Shown: one piece after another, positions 26,781 to 40,591 of the stretch
Layout: every line of letters starts with the position of its first letter
Position numbering within the stretch: the stretch's first letter is position 1
Assembly (NCBI RefSeq): GCF_051401765.1
Contig: NW_027480493.1
Coordinates: 62,001-126,000 of the forward strand
DNA: 64,000 nt
Origin: Calliopsis andreniformis
Taxonomy: Eukaryota; Arthropoda; Insecta; Hymenoptera; Andrenidae
Direction of reading: 5' to 3'
Program-made: the position numbers and the translations under genes
The notes under the pieces: model-generated
Told to the model about the DNA's origin: nothing
Databases searched by the model: none
What the model saw: only the letters and a program-made list of their open reading frames with translations

Positions 26781-28980
26781 GATCTAGGATTGGAGATTGA
26801 TTATTGAGGATTGAAGATTGATGATTGAGGATTGAGGATTGAGAATTGAGAATTGACTGTGAGGACTGAGGGTTGAGGACTGAGGTTCGAGGAACGAGGA
26901 TTGAGGATTGAGGATTGAGGACTGAGGATTGACGATTCAGTACTGAAGATTGAGGATTGATGACTGAGGATTGAGGATTGAGGATTGAGGATTGAAGGTT
27001 GAGTATTGAGGATTGAAGATTGAGGATTGAGGATTGAGGATTGAGGATTGAGTATTGAGGATTGAGGATTGAGGATTGAGGATTGAGGATTGAAGGCTCA
27101 GTATTGAGGATTGAAGATTGAGAATTGAGGATTGAGTATTGAACATTGAGGACTGAGTGTTGAGGGTTGAGTGATGAGAATTTATGTTTGTGGATAGTGG
27201 TTTGAAGATTGCAGATCGAGCATTGAGTGTTGAAAACTGTGAATTGAGGATATTCTACTGAGGATTGAGGATTGACTACTGATTGTTGAGGACTGAGGGC
27301 TGAAGACTGAGGACTCAGGATTGAGGATTCAGAATTGAGGTTTGTGGACTGAGGATTGAGGATTGAAGATTGAGGATAGAGGATTGAGTATTGAAGATTC
27401 AGGATTTGGGGACTGAGGATTGAAGATTGAGGACGAGGACTGACGGTTGAGGATTGAGGATTGAGGATTGACGCTTGAGGATTGAGGATTGAGGATGGAG
27501 GATTGAAGAGAGAGGACTGAGTGTTGAGGATTGCGTGTTAAGAATTGATGTTTGAGGATTGAGATTTGATTATTGAATATTGTGGAATGATTATTGAACC
27601 ATGAGAATTCAGGATATTCTTTTGGGTATTGAGAATTGAGGATTGATGATTGAGTATTGAGGATTGATGGTTGAGGGTTGTGCGTTGAATATTGAGGATT
27701 GAGGATTGAGGATTGAGGATTGCGGACTGAGGATTGAGGATTGCAGATTGAGTATTGAGGATTGAAGATTGAGGATTGAGGATTGAGGATCGAGGATTGA
27801 GGATTGAGGATGAGGGCTGAGGGTTGAGGGTAGAGGTTTGAGGATTGAGGATTGAAGATTGAGGATTGAGGATTGAGGATTGAGGATTGAGGATTGAAGA
27901 TTGAGGATTGGGGATTGAGTATTGACGATTGAGGATTGAGTATTGAGGATTGAGAATTGAGGATTGATTATTGAAGATTGAGTATTGAGGATTGAAGATT
28001 GAGGATTGAGGTTTGAGGACTGAGGGCTGAGGATTGAGGATTGAGAATTGTAGATTGAGGATTGGGTATTGCGGATTGAAGAATGTGGATTGAGGATTGA
28101 GGATTGAGGATTGAGGATTGAGGATTGAAGATTGAGTATTGATGATTGAAGATTGAGGATTGAGGATTGAGGGTTGAGGTTTGAGAACGAGGACTGACGG
28201 TTGAGGATTGAGGTTTGAGGATTGAGGATTGAGGATTGAGGACTGAAGATTGAATATTGATGATTGAAGATTGAGGATTCAGTATTCATGGTTGTGGACT
28301 GAGGACGAGGACTGAGGGTTGAGTATTGCTGTTTGAGGTCTGAGGATTGAGGATTGAGGATTGAGAATTGAGGATTGAGGATAGAGGATTGAAGATTGAG
28401 GATTGGGTATTGAGGATTGAAGAATGAGGATTGAGGATTGAGGATTGAGGTTTGAGGATTGAAGACTGAGTATTGAGGATTGAAGGTTGAGGGTTGAGGA
28501 TTCAGGACTGAGGATTGCGGATTGAGGATTGAGGATTGCATATTGAGTATTGGGGATTGAAGATTGAGGATTGAGAATTGAGGATTGAGGATTGAGGATT
28601 GAAGATTGAGGATTGGGGATTGAGGATTGACGATTGAGGATTTAGTATTGAGTATTGAGAATTGAGGATTGATTATTGAAGATTCAGTATTGAGGATTGA
28701 AGATTGAGGATTGAGGATTGAGGATTGAAGATTGAGGATTGAGGATTGAGGATTGAGGATTGCATATTCAGTATTGAGGATTGAAGATTGAGGATTGAGG
28801 ATTGAGGTTTGAGGATTGAGGACGTGGACTGACGGTTGAGGATTGGGGTTTGAGGATTGAGGATTGAGGATTGAGGACTGAGGATTGAGGATTGAGGATT
28901 GAGCATTGAGGATTGAAGATTGAGGACTGGGGATTGAGGATTGATGATAGAGGATTAAGGATTGAGGATTGGGGATTGAG
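26781..28980 (+). repeat. GGCTCAG-type block plus 1.81-kb-type half, 2200 bp
   Basis: The left part matches 21377 at offset 5404 up to about 27.43 kb, where roughly 99 bp is missing (ATTGAAGATTGAGG joins directly to ACGAGG). The GAATTC island at 27605 reflects this shift (offset 5306 instead of 5404). The right part has the 20.7-kb-type end. Confidence 0.78.
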
Positions 28981-31616
28981 GATCTAGGATTGGAGATTGA
29001 TTATTGAGGATTGAAGATTGATGATTGAGGATTGAGGATTGAGAATTGAGAATTGAGGACAGAAGATTGAATATTGATGAGTGAAGATTGAGGATTGAGT
29101 ATTGATGGTTGTGGATTGAGGACGAGGTCTGAGGCTTGAGTATTGCTGTTTGAGGTCTGAGGATTGAGGATTGAGGATTGAGAATTGAGGATTGAGGATT
29201 GAGGATTGAAGATTGTGGATTGGGTATTGACGATTGAAGAATGAGGATTGAGGATTGAGGACTGAGGATTGAGGATTGAGGATTGAGGATAGAGGATGAG
29301 GGCTGAGGGTTGAGGATTGAGGTTTGAGGACTGAGGGCTGAGGATTGAGGATTGAGAATTGAGGATTGAGTATTGAGTATTGTAGATTGAGGATTGGGTA
29401 TTGCGGATTGAAGAATGTGGATTGAGGATTGAAGAATGTGGATTGAGGATTGAGGATTGAGGGTTGAGGATTGAAGATTGAGGATTGAGGATTGAGGACT
29501 GAGGATTGAATATTTAGTATTGAGGATTGAAGGTTGAGGATTGAGGATTGAGGGTTGAGGATTGAGGACGTGGACTGCCGGTTGAGGATTGAGGTTTGAT
29601 GATTGAGGATTGAGGATTGAGGACTGAGGACTGAGGATTGAGGATTGAGCATTGAGGATTGAAGATTGAGGAATGGGGATTGAGGATTGATGATAGAGGA
29701 TTAAGGATTGAGGATTGGGGATTGAGGATCTGGGATTGGAGATTGATTATTGAGGATTGAAGTTTGAGGATTGAGGATTGAGTATTGAGAATTGAGAATT
29801 GAGTGTGAGGACTGAGGGTTGAGGATTGAGGTTTGAGGAACGAGGATTGAGGATTGAGGATTGAGGACTGAGGATTGACGATTCAGTATTGAAGATTGAG
29901 GATTGATTACTGAGGATTGAGGATTTTGGATTGAGGATTGACGCTTGAGGATTGAGGATTGAGGATGGAGGATTGAAGAGAGAGGACTGAGTGTTGAGGA
30001 TTGCGTGTTGAGGATTGATGTTTGAGGATTGAGGTTTGATTATTGAATATTGTGGATTGAGTATTGAACCATGAGAATTCAGGATATTCTTTTGAGTATT
30101 GAGAATTGAGGATTGATGGTTGAGTATTGAGGATTGATGGTTGAGGGCTGTGCGTTGAATATTGTGGATTGAGGATTGAAGATTGAGGATTGAGGATTGA
30201 GGATGGAAGATTGAGTATTGATGATTGAAGGTTGAGGATTGAGGATTGAGGGTTGAGGTTTGAGAACGAGGACTGACGGTTGAGGATTGAGGTTTGAGGA
30301 TTGAGGATTGAGGATTGAGGACTGAAGATTGAATATTGATGATTGAAGATTGAGGATTCAGTATTGATGGTTGTGGACTGAGGACGAGGACTGAGGGTTG
30401 AGTATTGCTGTTTGAGGTCTGAGGATTGAGGATTGAGGATTGAGAATTGAGGATTGAGGATAGAGGATTGAAGATTGAGGATTGGGTATTGAGGATTGAA
30501 GAATGAGGATTGAGGACTGAGGATTGAGGATTGAGGATTGAAGACTGTGTATTGAGGATTGAGGATTGAAGGTTGAGGATTGAGGATTGAGGATTGAAGA
30601 TTGAGGATTGGGGATTGAGGATTGAGGATTGAATATTGAGTATTGAGTATTGAAGATTGAGGATTGAGTATTGAGGTTTGAGGATTGAGGACGTGGACTG
30701 ACGGTTGACGATTGAGGTTTGAGGATTGAGGATTGAGGATTGAGGACTGGGGATTGAGGATTGAGGATTGAGCATTGAGGATTGAAGATTGAGGACTGGG
30801 GATTGAGGATTGATGATAGAAGATTAAGGATTGAGGATTGGGGATTGAGGATCTAGGATTGGAGATTGATTATTGAGGATTGAAGATTGATGATTGAGGA
30901 TTGAGGATTGAGAATTGAGAATTGAGTGTGAGGACTGACGGTTGAGGACTGAGGTTCGAGGAACGAGGATTGAGGATTGAGGATTGAGGACTGAGGATTG
31001 ACGATTCAGTACTGAAGATTGAGGATTGATGACTGAGGATTGAGGATTGAGGATTGAGGATTGAAGATTGAGTATTGAGGATTGAAGGCTCAGTATTGAG
31101 GATTGAAGATTGAGAATTGAGGATTGAGGATTGAACATTGAGGACTGAGTGTTGAGGGTTGAGTGATGAGAATTTATGTTTGTGGATAGTGGTTTGAAGA
31201 TTGCAGATCGAGCATTGAGTGTTGAAAACTGTGAATTGAGGATATTCTAATGAGGATTGAGGATTGACTACTCATTGTTGAGGACTGAGGGCTGAAGACT
31301 GAGGACTCAGGATTGAGGATTCAGAATTGAGGTTTGTGGACTGAGGATTGAGGATTGAAGATTGAGGATAGAGGATTGAGGGTTGAGGATTGAGGACGTG
31401 GACTGACGGTTGAGGATTGAGGTTTGAGGATTGAGGATAGAGGATTGAGGACTGAGGATTGAGGATTGAGTATTGAGCAATGAGGATTGAAGATTGAGGA
31501 ATGGGGATTGAGAATTGATGATAGAGGATTGAGGATTGAGGATTGAAGATTGAGGATTGGTGATTGAGGATTGACGATTGAGGATTGAGTATTGAGGATT
31601 GAGAATTGAGGATTGA
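28981..31616 (+). repeat. Mosaic of three short units
   Basis: GATCT landmarks at 28981, 29727 (GATCTGGG variant) and 30850 divide this into 746, 1123 and about 767 bp. A GAATTC island lies at 30075. The last piece is a shortened GGCTCAG-type block (GGCTCAG near 31085) with a GATATTCT island near 31240. It leads into the super-HOR. Confidence 0.7.
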
Positions 31617-33651
31617 TTATTGAAGAATGAGTATTGAGGATTGAAGATTGAGGATTGAGGATTGAGGATTGAAGATTGAGGATTGAGGATTGAGGATTGA
31701 GGATTGAATATTGAGTATTGAGGATTGAAGATTGAGGATTGAGGATTGAGGTTTGAGGATTGAGGACGTGGACTGACGGTTGAGGATTGAGGTTTGAGGA
31801 TTGAGGATTGAGGATTGAGGACTGAGGATTGAGGATTGAGGATTGAGCATTGAGGATCGAAGATTGAGGACTGGGGATTGAGGATTGATGATAGAGGATT
31901 AAGGATTGAGGATTGGGTATTGAGGATTGAACATTGAGGATTGAGGATTGAGTATTGAGGATTGAGGATTGGGGACTGAGTGTTGAGTGTTGAATGATGA
32001 GAATTGATGTTTGTGGATAGAGATTTGAAAATTGCTGATTGAGTATTGGGTATTGAAAACTATGAATTGATGATATTCTATTGAGGATTGAGAATTGACA
32101 ACTGATTGTTGAGGACTGAGGTCTGAAGATTGAGGATTCAGGATTGAGGATATAGGTTTGAGGTTCGAGGACTGAGGATTGAGGATTGAGGATTGAGGAT
32201 TGAGCATTGAAGATTGAGGATTGGGTTTTGCGGATTGAACATTGGGGATTGAGGATTGAGGATTGAGGATTGAGGATTGAGGATTGAGGACTGAAGATTG
32301 AATATTGATGATTGAAGATTGAGGATTGAGTATTGATGGTTGTGGATTGAGGACGAGGTCTGAGGGTTGAGTATTGCTGTCTGAGGTCTGAGGATTGAGG
32401 ATTGAGGATTGAGAATTGAGGATTGAGGATTGAGGATTGAAGATTGTGGATTGGGCATTGACGATTGAAGAATGAGGATTGAGGATTGAGGACTGAGGAT
32501 TGAGAATTGAGGATTGAGGATTGAGGATGAGGGCTGAGGGTTGAGGATTGAGGTTTGACGACTGAGTGCTGAGGATTGAGGATTGAGAATTGAGGATTGA
32601 GTATTGAGTATTGTAGATTGAGGATTGGGTATTGCGGATTGAAGAATGTGGATTGAGGATTGAGGATTGAGGGTTGAGTATTGAAGATTGAGGATTGAGG
32701 ATTGAGGATTGAGGATTGAATATTTAGTATTGAGGATTGAAGATTGAGGATTGAGGATTGAGGGTTGAGGATTGAGGACGTGGACTGACGGTTGAGGATT
32801 GAGGTTTGAGGATTGAGGATTGAGGATTGAGGACTGAGGATTGAGGATTGAGGATTGAGCATTGAGGATTGAAGATTGAGGAATGGGGATTGAGGATTGA
32901 TGATAGAGGATTAAGGATTGAGGATTGGGGATTGAGGATCTAGGATTGGAGATTGATTATTGAGGATTGAAGATTGAGGATTGAGGATTGAGGATTGAGA
33001 ATTGAGAATTGAGTGTGAGGACTGAGGGTTGAGGATTGAGGTTTGCGGAACGAGGATTGAGGATTGAGGATTGAGGACTGAGGATTGACGATTCAGTATT
33101 GAAGATTGAGGATTGATTACTGAGGATTGAGGATTGAGGATTGAGGATTGACGCTTGAGGATTGAGGATTGAGGATGGAGGATTGAAGAGAGAGGACTGA
33201 GTGTTGAGGATTGCGTGTTGAGGATTGATGTTTGAGGATTGAGATTTGATTATTGAATATTGTGGATTGAGTATTGAACCATGAGAATTCAGGATATTCT
33301 TTTGAGTATTGAGAATTGAGGATTGATGGTTGAGTATTGAGGATTGATGGTTGAGGGCTGTGCGTTGAATATTGTGGATTGAGGATTGAAGATTGAGGAT
33401 TGAGGATTGAGGATTGAGGATTGAAGATTGAGGATTGGCTATTGAGGATTGAGGATTGTGGGTTGAGGTTTGAGGACGAGGACTGACGGTTGAGGATCGA
33501 GGATTGAGGATTGACGCTTGAGGATTGAGGATTGAGGATGGAGGATTGAAGAGAGAGGACTGAGTGTTGAGGATTGCGTGTTAAGAATTGATGTTTGAGG
33601 ATTGAGATTTGATTATTGAATATTGTGGAATGATTATTGAACCATGAGAAT

Positions 33652-35745
33652 TCAGGATATTCTTTTGGGTATTGAGAATTGAGGATTGATGATTGAGTAT
33701 TGAGGATTGATGGTTGAGGGTTGTGCGTTGAATATTGAGGATTGAGGATTGAGGATTGAGGATTGCGGACTGAGGATTGAGGATTGCAGATTGAGTATTG
33801 AGGATTGAAGATTGAGGATTGAGGATCGAGGATTGAGGATTGAGGATGAGGGCTGAGGGTTGAGGGTAGAGGTTTGAGGATTGAGGATTGAAGATTGAGG
33901 ATTGAGGATTGAGGATTGAGGATTGAGGATTGAAGATTGAGGATTGGGGATTGAGTATTGACGATTGAGGATTGAGTATTGAGAATTGAGAATTGAGGAT
34001 TGATTATTGAAGATTGAGTGTTGAGGATTGAAGATTGAGGATTGAGGTTTGAGGACTGAACGCTGAGAATTGAGGATTGAGAATTGAGGATTGAGTATTG
34101 AGTATTGTAGATTGAGGATTGGGTATTGCGGATTGAAGAATGTGGATTGAGGATTGAGGATTGAGGATTGAGGATTGAGGATTGAAAATTGAGGATTGAG
34201 GATTGAGGATTGAGGATTGAATATTGAGTATTGAGGATTGAAGATTGAGGATTGAGGATTGAGGGTTGAGGATTGAGGACGTGGACTGACGGTTGAGGAT
34301 TGAGGTTTGAGGATTGAGGATAGAGGATTGAGGACTGAGGATTGAGGATTGAGTATTGAGCAATGAGGATTGAAGATTGAGGAATGGGGATTGAGAATTG
34401 ATGATAGAGGATTGAGGATTGAGGATTGAAGATTGAGGATTGGTGATTGAGGATTGACGATTGAGGATTGAGTATTGAGGATTGAGAATTGAGGATTGAT
34501 TATTGAAGAATGAGTATTGAGGATTGAAGATTGAGGATTGAGGATTGAGGATTGAAGATTGAGGATTGAGGATTGAGGATTGAGGATTGAATATTGAGTA
34601 TTGAGGATTGAAGATTGAGGATTGAGGATTGAGGTTTGAGGATTGAGGACGTGGACTGACGGTTGAGGATTGAGGTTTGAGGATTGAGTATTGAGGATTG
34701 AGGACTGAGGATTGAGGATTGAGGATTGAGCACTGAGGATCGAAGATTGAGGACTGGGGATTGAGGATTGATGATAGAGGATTAAGGATTGAGGATTGGG
34801 TATTGAGGATTGAACATTGAGGATTGAGGATTGAGTATTGAGGATTGAGGACTGGGGACTGAGTGTTGAGTGTTGAATGATGAGAATTGATGTTTGTGGA
34901 TAGAGACTTGAAAATTGCTGATTGAGTATTGGGTATTGAAAACTGTGAATTGATGATATTCTATTGAGGATTGAGAATTGACAACTGATTGTTGAGGACT
35001 GAGGTCTGAAGATTGAGGATTCAGGATTGAGGATATAGGTTTGAGGTTCGAGGACTGAGGATTGAGGATTGAGGATTGAGGATTGAGCATTGAAGATTGA
35101 GGATTGGGTTTTGCGGATTGAACATTGGGGATTGAGGATTGAGGATTGAGGATTGAGGATTGAGGATTGAGGACTGAAGATTGAATATTGATGATTGAAG
35201 ATTGAGGATTGAGTATTGATGGTTGTGGATTGAGGACGAGGTCTGAGGGTTGAGTATTGCTGTTTGAGGTCTGAGGATTGAGGATTGAGGATTGAGAATT
35301 GAGGATTGAGGATTGAGGATTGAAGATTGTGGATTGGGTATTGACGATTGAAGAATGAGGATTGAGGATTGAGGACTGAGGATTGAGGATTGAGGATTGA
35401 GGATTGAGGATGAGGGCTGAGGGTTGAGGATTGAGGTTTGACGACTGAGGGCTGAGGATTGAGGATTGAGAATTGAGGATTGAGTATTGAGTATTGTAGA
35501 TTGAGGATTGGGTATTGCGGATTGAAGAATGTGGATTGAGGATTGAGGATTGAGGGTTGAGTATTGAAGATTGAGGATTGAGGATTGAGGATTGAGGATT
35601 GAATATTTAGTATTGAGGATTGAAGATTGAGCATTGAGGATTGAGGGTTGAGGATTGAGGACGTGGACTGACGGTTGAGGATTGAGGTTTGAGGATTGAG
35701 GATTGAGGATTGAGGACTGAGGATTGAGGATTGAGGATTGAGCAT
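33652..35745 (-). other. Longest repeat-derived open frame (697 codons), not called as a gene
   Basis: The frame reads as variants of SSILNPQ from end to end, with no domain, signal peptide or membrane segment. Shorter open frames at 34004-34363, 34500-34733 and 34782-35090 overlap it in other frames and read the same heptapeptide, which a real gene would not do. The ATG comes from a CAT in an ATTGAGC-ATTGAGG pair and stops come from variants such as ATTCAGG, ATTAAGG or ATCTAGG. Similar frames occur throughout, for example 3970-5640 (556 codons), 7152-8789 (545) and 52403-53908 (501). Translation cannot be excluded from sequence, but nothing supports it. Confidence 0.85.
34322..35703 (+). repeat. 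1382-bp segment absent from super-HOR unit 2
   Basis: The offset to unit 2 is 10487 left of 34322 and 9105 right of 35703. Four 6-mers lie inside (near 34647, 35232, 35408 and 35660), and 1382 modulo 7 equals -4, so the difference is a whole number of monomers. Breakpoints sit in near-identical monomers and may shift by a few units. Confidence 0.8.
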
Positions 35746-38700
35746 TGAGGATTGAAGATTGAGGAATGGGGATTGAGGATTGATGATAGAGGATTAAGGA
35801 TTGAGGATTGGGGATTGAGGATCTAGGATTGGAGATTGATTATTGAGGATTGAAGATTGAGGATTGAGGATTGAGGATTGAGAATTGAGAATTGAGTGTG
35901 AGGACTGAGGGTTGAGGATTGAGGTTTGAGGAACGAGGATTGAGGATTGAGGATTGAGGACTGAGGATTGACGATTCAGTATTGAAGATTGAGGATTGAT
36001 TACTGAGGATTGAGGATTGAGGATTGAGGATTGACGCTTGAGGATTGAGGATTGAGGATGGAGGATTGAAGAGAGAGGACTGAGTGTTGAGGATTGCGTG
36101 TTGAGGATTGATGTTTGAGGATTGAGATTTGATTATTGAATATTGTGGATTGAGTATTGAACCATGAGAATTCAGGATATTCTTTTGAGTATTGAGAATT
36201 GAGGATTGATGGTTGAGTATTGAGGATTGATGGTTGATGGTTGTGCGTTGAATATTGTGGATTGAGGATTGAAGATTGAGGATTGAGGATTGAGGATTGA
36301 AGATTGAGTATTGATGATTGAAGATTGAGGATTGGGGATTGAGGGTTGAGGTTTGAGAACGAGGACTGACGGTTGAGGATTGAGGTTTGAGGATTGAGAA
36401 TTGAGGATTGAGTATTGAGTATTGTAGATTGAGGATTGGGTATTGCGGATTGAAGAATGTGGATTGATGATTGAGGATTGAGGATTGAGGATTGAGGATT
36501 GAAGATTGAGGATTGAGGATTGAGGATTGAGGATTGAATATTGAGTATTGAGGATTGAAGATTGAGGATTGAGGATTGAGGGTTGAGGATTGAGGACGTG
36601 GACTGACGGTTGAGGATTGAGGTTTGAGAATTGAGGATTGAGGATTGAGGACTGAGGATTGAGGATTGAGGATTGAGCAATGAGGATTGAAGATTGAGGA
36701 ATGGGGATTGAGGATTGATGGTAGAGGATTAAGCATTGAGGATTGGGGATTGAGGATCTAGAATTGGAGATTGATTATTGAGGATTGAAGATTGAGGATT
36801 GAGGATTGAAGATTGACAATTGAGAATTGAGTGTCAGGGCTGAGGGTTGAGGATTGACGCTTGAGGATTGAGGATTGAGGATGGAGGATTGAAGAGAGAG
36901 GACTGAGTGTTGAGGATTGCGTGTTGAGGATTGATGTTTGAGGATTGAGATTTGATTATTGAATATTGTGGATTGAGTATTGAACCATGAGAATTCAGGA
37001 TATTCTTTTGAGTATTGAGAATTGAGGATTGATGGTTGAGTATTGAGGATTGATGGTTGAGGGTTGTGCGTTGAATATTGTGGATTGAGGATTGAAGATT
37101 GAGGATTGAGTATTGAGGATTGAAGATTGAGTATTGATGATTGAAGATTGAGGATTGAGGATTGAGGGTTGAGGTTTGAGAACGAGGACTGACGGTTGAG
37201 GACTGAGGTTTGAGGATTGAGGATTAAGGATTGAGGACTGAAGATTGAATATTGATGATTGAAGATTGAGGATTCAGTATTGATGGTTGTGGACTGAGGA
37301 CGAGGACTGAGGGTTGAGTATCGCTGTTTGAGGTCTGAGGATTGAGGATTGAGGATTGAGAATTGAGGATTGAGGATAGAGGATTGAAGATTGAGGATTG
37401 GGTATTGAGGATTGAAGGATGAGGCTTGAGGATTGAGGATTGAGGATTGAGGATTGAAGACTGAGTATTGAGGATTGAATATTGAGGGTTGAGGATTCAG
37501 GACTGAGGATTGCGGATTGAGGATTGAGGATTGCATATTGAGTATTGGGGATTGAAGATTGAGGATTGAGAATTGAGGATTGAGGATTGAGGATTGAAGA
37601 TTGAGGATTGGGGATTGAGGATTGACGATTGAGGATTGAGTATTGAGGATTGAGAATTGAGGATTGATTATTGAAGATTCAGTATTGAGGATTGAAGATT
37701 GAGGATTGAGGATTGAGGATTGAAGATTGAGGATTGAGGATTGAGGATTGACGATTGAATATTGAGTATTGAGGATTGAAGATTGAGGATTGAGGATTGA
37801 GGGTTGAGGATTGAGGACGTGGACTGACGGTTGAGGATTGAGGTTTGAGGATTGAGGATTGAGGATTGAGGATTGAGGGTTGAGGATTGAGGACGTGGAC
37901 TGACGGTTGAGGATTGAGGTTTGTGGATTGAGGATTGAGGATTGAGGACTGAGGATTGAGGATTGAGGATTGAGCATTGAGGATTGAAGATTGAGGAATG
38001 GGGATTGAGGATTGATGATAGAGGATTAAGGATTGAGGATTGGGGATTGAGGATCTAGGATTGGAGATTGATTATTGAGGATTGAAGATTGAGGATTGAG
38101 GATTGAGGATTGAGAATTGAGAATTGAGTGTGAGGACTGAGGGTTGAGGATTGAGGTTTGAGGAACGAGGATTGAGGATTGAGGATTGAGGACTGAGGAT
38201 TGACGATTCAGTATTGAAGATTGAGGATTGATTACTGAGGATTGAGGATTGAGTATTGAGGATTGACGCTTGAGGATTGAGGATTGAGGATGGAGGATTG
38301 TGGACGAGGACTGAGGGTTGAGTATTGCTGTTTGAGGTCTGAGGACTGAGGATTGAGGATTGAGAATTGAGGATTGAGGATAGAGGATTGAAGATTGAGG
38401 ATTGGGTATTGAGGATTGAAGAATGAGGATTGAGGATTGAGGATTGAGGATTGAGGATTGAAGACTGTGTATTGAGGATTGAAGATTGAGGGTTGAGGAT
38501 TCAGGACTGAGGATTGCGGATTGAGGATTGAGGATTGCATATTGAGTATTGGGGATTGAAGATTGAGGATTGAGTATTGAGGATTGAGGATTGAGGATTG
38601 AAGATTGAGGATTGGGGATTGAGGATTGACGATTGAGGATTGAGTATTGAGGATTGAGAATTGAGGATTGATTATTGAAGATTGAGTATTGAGGATTGAA

Positions 38701-39710
38701 GGTTGAGGATTGTGGATTAAGGATTGAAGATTGAGGATTGAGGATTGAGGATTGAGGATTGAATATTGAGTATTGAGGATTGAAGATTGAGGATTGAGGA
38801 TTGAGGTTTGAGGATTGAGGACGTGGACTGACGGTTGAGGATTGAGGTTTGAGGATTGAGGATTGAGGATTGAGGACTGAGGATTGAGGATTGAGGATTG
38901 AGCATTGAGGATTGAAGATTGAGGACTGGGGATTGAGGATTGATGATAGAGGATTAAGGATTGAGGATTGGGGATTGAGGATCTAGGATTGGAGATTGAT
39001 TATTGAGGATTGAAGATTGATGATTGAGGATTGAGGATTGAGAATTGAGAATTGAGTGTGAGGACTGAGGGTTGAGGACTGAGGTTTGAGGAACGAGGAT
39101 TGAGGATTGAGGATTGAGGACTGAGGATTGACGATTCAGTATTGAAGATTGAGGATTGATGACTGAGGATTGAGGATTGAGGATTGAGGATTGAAGATTG
39201 AGTATTGAGGATTGAAGATTGAGGATTGGGGATTGAAGATTGAGGATTGAGGATTGAGGATTGAAGATTGAGGATAGAGGATTGAGTATTGGAGATTCAG
39301 GATTTGGGGACTGAGGATTGAAGATTGAGGATTGAGGATTGAGGATTGAGGATTGAGGATTGAGGATTGAGGATTGAAGATTGAGGATTGGGTATTGAGG
39401 ATTGAGGATTGAGGGTTGAGGTTTGAGGACGAGGACTGACGGTTGAGGATTGAGGATTGAGGATTGACGCTTGAGGATTGAGGATTGAGGATGGAGGATT
39501 GAAGAGGGAGGACTGAGTGTTGAGGATTGCGTGTTGAGAATTGATGTTTGAGGATTGAGATTTGATTATTGAATATTGTGGAATGAGTATTGAACCATGA
39601 GAATTCAGGATATTCTTTTGGGTATTGAGAATTGAGGATTGATGGTTGAGTATTGAGGATTGATGGTTGAGGATTGAGGATTGAGGATTGCGGACTGAGG
39701 ATTGAGGATT

Positions 39711-40591
39711 GCAGATTGAGTATTGAGGATTGAAGATTGAGGATTGAGGATTGAGGATCGAGGATTGAGGATTGAGGATGAGGGCTGAGGGTTGAGGGTA
39801 GATGTTTGAGGATTGAGGATTGATGATTGAGGATTGAGGATTGAGGATTGCGGATTGAGGATTGAAGATTGAGGATTGGGGATTGAGTATTGACGATTGA
39901 GGATTGAGTATTGAGGATTGAGAATTGAGGATTGATTATTGAAGATTGAGTATTGAGGATTGAAGATTGAGGATTGAGGTTTGAGGACTGAGGGCTGAGG
40001 ATTGAGGATTGAGAATTGAGGATAGAGTATTGAGTATTGTAGATTGAGGATTGGGTATTGAGGATTGAAGAATGAGGATTGAGGATTGAGGATTGAGGAT
40101 TGAGGATTGAAGACTGAGTATTGAGGATTGAAGATTGAGGGTTGAGGATTCAGGACTGAGGATTGCGGATTGAGGATTGAGGATTGCATATTAAGTATTG
40201 GGGATTGAAGATTGAGGATTGAGAATTGAGGATTGAGGATTGAGGATTGAAGATTGAGGATTGGGGATTGAGGATTGACGATTGAGAATTGAGTGTTGAG
40301 GATTGAGAATTGAGAATTGATTATTGAAGATTCAGTATTGAGGATTGAGGATTGCATATTGAGTATTGGGGATTGAAGATTGAGGATTGAGAATTGAGGT
40401 TTGAGGATTGAGGATTGAGGATTGAGGACTGAGGATTGAGGATTGAGGATTGAGCATTGAGGATTGAAGATTGAGGACTGGGGATTGAGGATTGATGATA
40501 GAGGACTAAGGATTGAGGATTGGGGATTGAGGATCTAGGATTGGAGATTGATTATTGAGGATTGAAGATTGATGATTGAGGATTGAGGATT
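39711..40591 (+). repeat. 881-bp segment absent from super-HOR unit 2
   Basis: CGGACTGAGGATTGAGGATT ends at 39710 and, in unit 2, at 48815. There it joins directly to the sequence found at 40592 (GAGAATTGAGAATTGAGTG). One 6-mer (ATGAGG near 39778) lies inside, and 881 equals 126 monomers minus one base. Confidence 0.88.

Larger units (their letters stand above)
31617..35745 (+). repeat. 2883-bp tandem repeat within super-HOR unit 1
   Basis: 31617 to about 32.86 kb recurs at 34500 to about 35.75 kb (offset 2883), including the GATATTCT islands near 32068 and 34951 and the bases flanking AGTATTGTAG. The 32.9-34.5 kb stretch between them holds two GAATTC islands only 363 bp apart (33285 and 33648). 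Confidence 0.8.
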
